From NCBI RefSeq assembly GCF_003697165.2, contig NZ_CP033092.2:1240001-1304000 (forward strand): DNA of 64,000 nt, read 5' to 3'. A program made the translations under genes and the position numbers. The stretch is from Escherichia coli DSM 30083 = JCM 1649 = ATCC 11775 (lineage in GTDB: Bacteria > Pseudomonadota > Gammaproteobacteria > Enterobacterales > Enterobacteriaceae). Below the pieces are notes generated by a model. It was given only the letters and a program-made list of their open reading frames with translations. It made no database searches and was not told the origin of the DNA. Positions 62,462 to 64,000 of the stretch are shown in pieces (the first letter of the stretch is position 1; every line of letters starts with the position of its first letter).

Positions 62462-62845
62462 ATGATTACAGGTATCCAGATTACTAAAGCCGCTAACGAC
62501 GATCTGCTGAACTCTTTCTGGTTGCTGGACAGCGAAAAAGGCGAAGCGCGTTGCATCGTTGCGAAAGCAGGTTTTGCAGAAGACGAAGTGGTTGCAGTAA
62601 GCAAACTGGGTGACATTGAATACCGTGAAGTTCCAGTAGAAGTGAAACCAGAAGTTCGCGTTGAAGGTGGTCAACACCTGAACGTTAACGTTCTGCGTCG
62701 TGAAACTCTGGAAGATGCAGTTAAGCATCCGGAAAAATATCCGCAGCTGACCATCCGTGTATCCGGTTATGCAGTTCGCTTTAACTCTCTGACTCCGGAA
62801 CAGCAGCGCGACGTTATCGCTCGTACCTTTACTGAAAGCCTGTAA
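62462..62845 (+). CDS. grcA: Autonomous glycyl radical cofactor GrcA (YfiD)
   Basis: A 127-residue protein equal to the C-terminal radical domain of pyruvate formate-lyase, with the radical loop [11 protein letters not shown] (Gly102). It replaces the broken C-terminal part of PflB after oxygen damage. ATG 62462 has GGGGAGG nine bases before it. A strong FNR promoter precedes it and a terminator follows. Confidence 0.98.
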
Positions 62846-62866
62846 GGCTTAAGTAGCAAGTTACTA

Positions 62867-62899
62867 AGCGGAAGAGGGCGACCTCTTCCGCTTTTTTTC
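62867..62899. terminator. Terminator between grcA and eamB
   Basis: Perfect 11-bp stem AGCGGAAGAGG/CCTCTTCCGCT, loop GCGA, T8 on +. Confidence 0.93.
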
Positions 62900-62900
62900 G

Positions 62901-63488
62901 TTAATAGAAAATGCGTACCGCGCAATAGACCAGCAACAGGGCAAGCACGATATTTAACTGGCGACCATACTGGCGAAACAATCGCTGAAACAGATGCCCC
63001 GCCAGCGCCCAGCACACATTGCCAAACGTCCCAATCATCGCCAGCAAAACGCTGACGCCAACTACCCAACTTAGCGCCTGTGTTTGCGGCAGAACAAACG
63101 TCGACAGTGCCGTAACACCGTACAAAATGATTTTGACGTTCACAAACTGCAAAGCAAAGCTGGCCCAAAAACTGATTGGTTTTGTCTGAAGTCCGTCTTC
63201 CTTTGTTGGGCTGGTGGCGATTTTCCACGCCAGCCAGACAATATATGCCGCCCCCGCCCAACTCAAAAGGTGTACCGCTGCCGGGTCAATCACTGCCAGT
63301 GAAAATGAAATGCCCGCACACAGTAACATCACAATCAAAAATCCCAGACTCATCCCTGCCAGCACACGGGTACTTTGACGAAATCCATGCGACGTAGCAG
63401 AGCTAAGGGCGAGAATATTGTTCGGTCCTGGCGTCATGGCGGTAATCAGGGTGTAAGTCCAAAAAGCACTTAAAAGGGTCGGTGTCAC
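62901..63488 (-). CDS. eamB: Cysteine / O-acetylserine exporter EamB (YfiK)
   Basis: A 195-residue LysE/RhtB-family exporter with about six membrane helices and the family motif MTPGPNNILALSSATSHGF near residue 18. It exports O-acetylserine and cysteine. It is transcribed divergently from the LysR gene yfiE, 102 bases away, a common regulator-exporter layout. Confidence 0.96.
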   Translation of the reverse strand: MTPTLLSAFWTYTLITAMTPGPNNILALSSATSHGFRQSTRVLAGMSLGFLIVMLLCAGISFSLAVIDPAAVHLLSWAGAAYIVWLAWKIATSPTKEDGLQTKPISFWASFALQFVNVKIILYGVTALSTFVLPQTQALSWVVGVSVLLAMIGTFGNVCWALAGHLFQRLFRQYGRQLNIVLALLLVYCAVRIFY

Positions 63489-63590
63489 TTGTTATCTCCT
63501 CTGTTTTGGTAGACAGTACCCGACACGGAACATTTAAAAAAATGAATGTTTTTACATTCTAAATTCGATATTTTCGATAGGTTTGGGGTT

Positions 63591-64000
63591 ATGGATCTGC
63601 GCCGTTTTATTACACTTAAAACCGTGGTGGAAGAGGGTTCCTTTTTGCGAGCTTCGCAAAAATTGTGCTGCACACAATCGACGGTGACTTTTCATATTCA
63701 GCAGCTTGAGCAGGAGTTCTCGGTACAATTGTTTGAGAAAATTGGTCGACGAATGTGCCTTACCCGCGAAGGAAAAAAGCTGCTGCCGCACATCTATGAA
63801 CTTACCCGAGTGATGGATACGCTTCGTGAGGCTGCTAAAAAAGAGTCGGATCCGGACGGGGAACTACGCGTTATTTCAGGCGAAACGTTGCTCTCTTATC
63901 GAATGCCGCAGGTGTTGCAGCGTTTTCGGCAACGCGCTCCAAAAGTGCGTTTATCGTTGCAGTCGCTGAACTGTTACGTGATCCGTGATGCGCTACTGAA
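63591..64000 (+). CDS. yfiE: LysR-type transcriptional regulator YfiE (3' end outside window)
   Basis: Open from ATG 63591 to the end of the window (136 codons). Starts MDLRRFITLKTVVEEGSFLRA with a winged HTH (SQKLCCTQSTVTFHIQQLEQEFSVQLFEKIGRRMCLTREGKKLL), then a linker helix and the first strand of the co-inducer domain (GELRVISGETLLSYRMPQVLQRF). It probably regulates the divergent eamB. The helix-turn-helix is complete. Confidence 0.93.
   Translation, partial: MDLRRFITLKTVVEEGSFLRASQKLCCTQSTVTFHIQQLEQEFSVQLFEKIGRRMCLTREGKKLLPHIYELTRVMDTLREAAKKESDPDGELRVISGETLLSYRMPQVLQRFRQRAPKVRLSLQSLNCYVIRDALL

Overview
The window is a piece of an Escherichia coli (or Shigella) chromosome. From 20.4 kb rightwards the gene order is that of E. 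coli around ssrA-smpB-grpE-ffh-aroF/tyrA/pheA-clpB-rrnG-kgtP-pssA-ung-grcA, drawn in the reverse of the usual K-12 map orientation. The proteins I recognise look nearly identical to K-12. The ribosomal operon carries a single tRNA-Glu in its 16S-23S spacer, as rrnG does. Identifications rest on recall of families and of the K-12 map; no search was run.

Bases 1-14.7 kb are the late half of a prophage with an HK97-type head (capsid, connector, head-tail joining proteins) and a Mu-like contractile tail (sheath, tube, frameshifted chaperone, tape measure, gpN, gpP, gp45-48). This is the SfV/P27-type hybrid layout. The late operon ends in an invertible tail-fibre cassette: an expressed fibre end plus chaperone on the + strand, and a silent fibre end plus chaperone on the - strand, between two inverted crossover sites. 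The adjacent invertase is cut to 42 codons, so the switch looks locked.

Bases 14.7-20.1 kb are accessory DNA between the prophage and ssrA. They hold a DUF262/DUF1524 (GmrSD-like) protein, a dead dinI-like gene behind two good LexA boxes, a 3' fragment of a tRNA-Pro gene with its own terminator (probable attachment scar), a GIY-YIG nuclease, an unknown 97-aa protein, and a two-gene unit ending in a DpnII/MboI-like PD-(D/E)XK nuclease. The nucleases make this a plausible anti-phage cargo region.

Bases 20.4-50.2 kb are core genome: tmRNA and SmpB (ribosome rescue), ratA/rnfH, bamE, recN (SOS), nadK, grpE (heat shock), the ffh and rpsP-rimM-trmD-rplS loci, the yfiRNB c-di-GMP module, aroF-tyrA and pheL-pheA (aromatic amino acids), raiA, bamD, rluD-pgeF-clpB, and the rrnG operon.

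Bases 50.2-52.9 kb hold the most striking mobile DNA. One REP palindrome just after rrnG has been hit twice: in its loop by an IS1397-like IS3-family element, and in its right arm by an IS110-family element that I recognise as IS621, including its 177-nt bridge RNA. Both transposase genes are broken by single-base deletions. The window closes with core genes kgtP, yfiM, pssA, patZ, tapT, trxC, yfiF, ung, grcA, eamB and the start of the LysR gene yfiE.
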